A DNA stretch of 5,213 nucleotides. It comes from GCA-003244245 sp050700355. Its GTDB lineage: Bacteria; Actinomycetota; Actinomycetes; Mycobacteriales; Pseudonocardiaceae. Positions 4,754 to 5,213 of the stretch are shown piece by piece; within the stretch, counting starts at the first letter, position 1, and each line of letters begins with the position of its first letter. The position numbers and the translations under genes are program-made. Under the pieces are notes generated by a model that was given only the letters and a program-made list of their open reading frames with translations, searched no databases and was not told the origin of the DNA. The stretch is from positions 1 to 5,213 of the forward strand of contig JBOHHE010000220.1 of the NCBI GenBank assembly GCA_050700355.1, written 5' to 3'.

Positions 4754-5034
4754 ATCGGATAACGCTGGCTGGAACTGATCTCTTCGCGTGGATGGCGCTA
4801 CGGCGGGTGCACCGGGGCTACATCGCGAGGCTGGGCGATCGTTACGTCGACGCCGGACGTCCGATACCCGGTTACCTCGCCGAGGCCCTCGACATGCTGG
4901 CCGGCGCCGGGCTGGTGGCGTTGGCTACGGCAGACCCGCTGGCCAGTGGGCTGCGCCGAGCCACGATGACCGACCCCGGGAAAGCCCGATATGCCGCGCT
5001 GCACGAACACACCCGATCAGGGACCGAGCCCTGA
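4750..5034 (+). CDS. Small winged-helix-like protein B2 (unknown function), paralogue of B1
   Basis: A 94-residue protein starting at GTG 4750, overlapping the A2 stop by four bases. It is about 80% identical to B1 over the first 88 residues, then shorter by six residues in the tail before a common RSGT ending. TDLFAWMALRRVHRGYIAR, DAGRPIPG, AEALD..AGLV and LRRATMTD are the conserved blocks. Variation concentrates between residues 49 and 67, around the putative recognition helix and wing. If B binds DNA, the two copies may differ in target (inference). An alternative ATG at 4708 lies inside A2 and is less likely, because B1 begins at the overlap. Confidence 0.82.
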   Translation: MNRITLAGTDLFAWMALRRVHRGYIARLGDRYVDAGRPIPGYLAEALDMLAGAGLVALATADPLASGLRRATMTDPGKARYAALHEHTRSGTEP

Positions 5035-5108
5035 GCACGGTGGGCGTTTCTCCCGCTGGATCACCACAGATGCGCGCTCCGTGAGAACGATCAGGACCCC
5101 ATCTGGCC

Positions 5109-5155
5109 CGGTCGGTCGCCGGTCGTAGCACCCCCGGCTCCTGGACGACCGACCG
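5109..5155. other. Stem-loop 1 of three consecutive hairpins
   Basis: CGGTCGGTCG (5109-5118) pairs perfectly with CGACCGACCG (5146-5155). The 27-nt loop can itself form a short CCGG/CCGG stem (5119-5122 with 5134-5137). It ends at the base before the next hairpin begins, so the two could stack coaxially. It has no counterpart after module 1. Confidence 0.5.
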
Positions 5156-5184
5156 TCCTTTCGCCGACCGGAACGGCGAAAGGA
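5156..5184. terminator. Stem-loop 2, strong perfect hairpin, possible terminator
   Basis: TCCTTTCGCCG (5156-5166), loop ACCGGAA, then CGGCGAAAGGA (5174-5184): an 11-bp perfect stem with a 7-nt loop. It would be a strong RNA hairpin in either orientation. No T tract follows. A terminator role after module 2 is likely, but a structured RNA or DNA site is possible. Confidence 0.5.
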
Positions 5185-5189
5185 GCCCC

Positions 5190-5213
5190 GCCCCCGGCGA
5201 CATCGCCGGGGGC
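5190..5213. terminator. Stem-loop 3, shared 3' hairpin of the module
   Basis: GCCCCCGGCGA (5190-5200) pairs with TCGCCGGGGGC (5203-5213); the realistic stem is 10 bp with an ACAT loop. It is homologous to the hairpin at 3667-3684 after module 1, here with a longer stem. It touches the window end, so any T tract or longer pairing cannot be seen. Confidence 0.5.

Larger units (their letters stand above)
4379..5213 (+). repeat. Copy 2 of the duplicated module
   Basis: This is the second direct copy of the operator, promoter, gene A, gene B and hairpin arrangement at 2975-3684, in the same order and orientation. It differs by lacking the XRE gene next to it, by about 135 nt of additional sequence between the B2 stop and the shared hairpin, and by the diverged leader. 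About 80% protein identity shows that the duplication is old or that two related modules came together, not a recent copying event. Confidence 0.85.

Noticed and set aside
1..5213. Mobile element or CRISPR array
   Set aside because: No transposase, integrase, terminal inverted repeats or regularly spaced repeats are visible. The only large repeat is the two-copy gene module.

Overview
The base composition is GC-rich with strong third-position G/C bias, GTG starts are used, and the gene families fit an actinomycete, most likely of the Pseudonocardiaceae type. That placement is a judgement from protein style, not a database match. No tRNA, rRNA, CRISPR array, transposase or integrase is visible.

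Layout. Positions 1-458 hold no intact gene, only short coding-like fragments. Positions 459-1289 (+) encode an intact endonuclease/exonuclease/phosphatase (EEP) family protein. Positions 1361-1506 (+) are a CYTH-domain gene reduced to its N-terminal start fused, out of frame, to its C-terminal tail. Positions 1566-2954 (-) encode a 462-residue XRE-type helix-turn-helix regulator with a long TPR-like C-terminal part. Divergent from it is a module of two small overlapping genes, A1 (3116-3346) and B1 (3343-3645), ending near a hairpin. Positions 3765-4172 (-) are the decayed 3' end of an ABC-transporter permease of the Rv1747-like type. Back to back with it, positions 4173-4394 (+) are the 3' end of an unidentified gene. 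The two-gene module then appears again as A2 (4523-4753) and B2 (4750-5034), followed by three consecutive hairpins up to the window end.

The main result is the duplicated module. The two A proteins are 63/76 identical without gaps, and the B proteins about 70/88 identical. The similarity extends upstream into matched promoter architecture: an inverted repeat GCAGAC-N10-GTCTGC in copy 1 and GCGGAC-N10-GTCCGC in copy 2. The changed base pair is compensated in both arms, and the repeat lies exactly 10 nt from a TCGACT -35-like element in both copies. In copy 1 the repeat also lies 20 bp upstream of the XRE regulator's start codon. The simplest model is that the XRE/TPR protein binds this repeat, controls its own gene and module 1, and also reaches module 2. 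A is a small basic protein with four conserved cysteines. B resembles a small winged-helix protein. Their biochemical role is unknown.

The surroundings (CYTH, ABC and unidentified fragments, plus 5' debris) show repeated deletion and frameshift, as expected of an accessory region under decay. The EEP gene, the regulator and both small-gene modules remain open and apparently selected.
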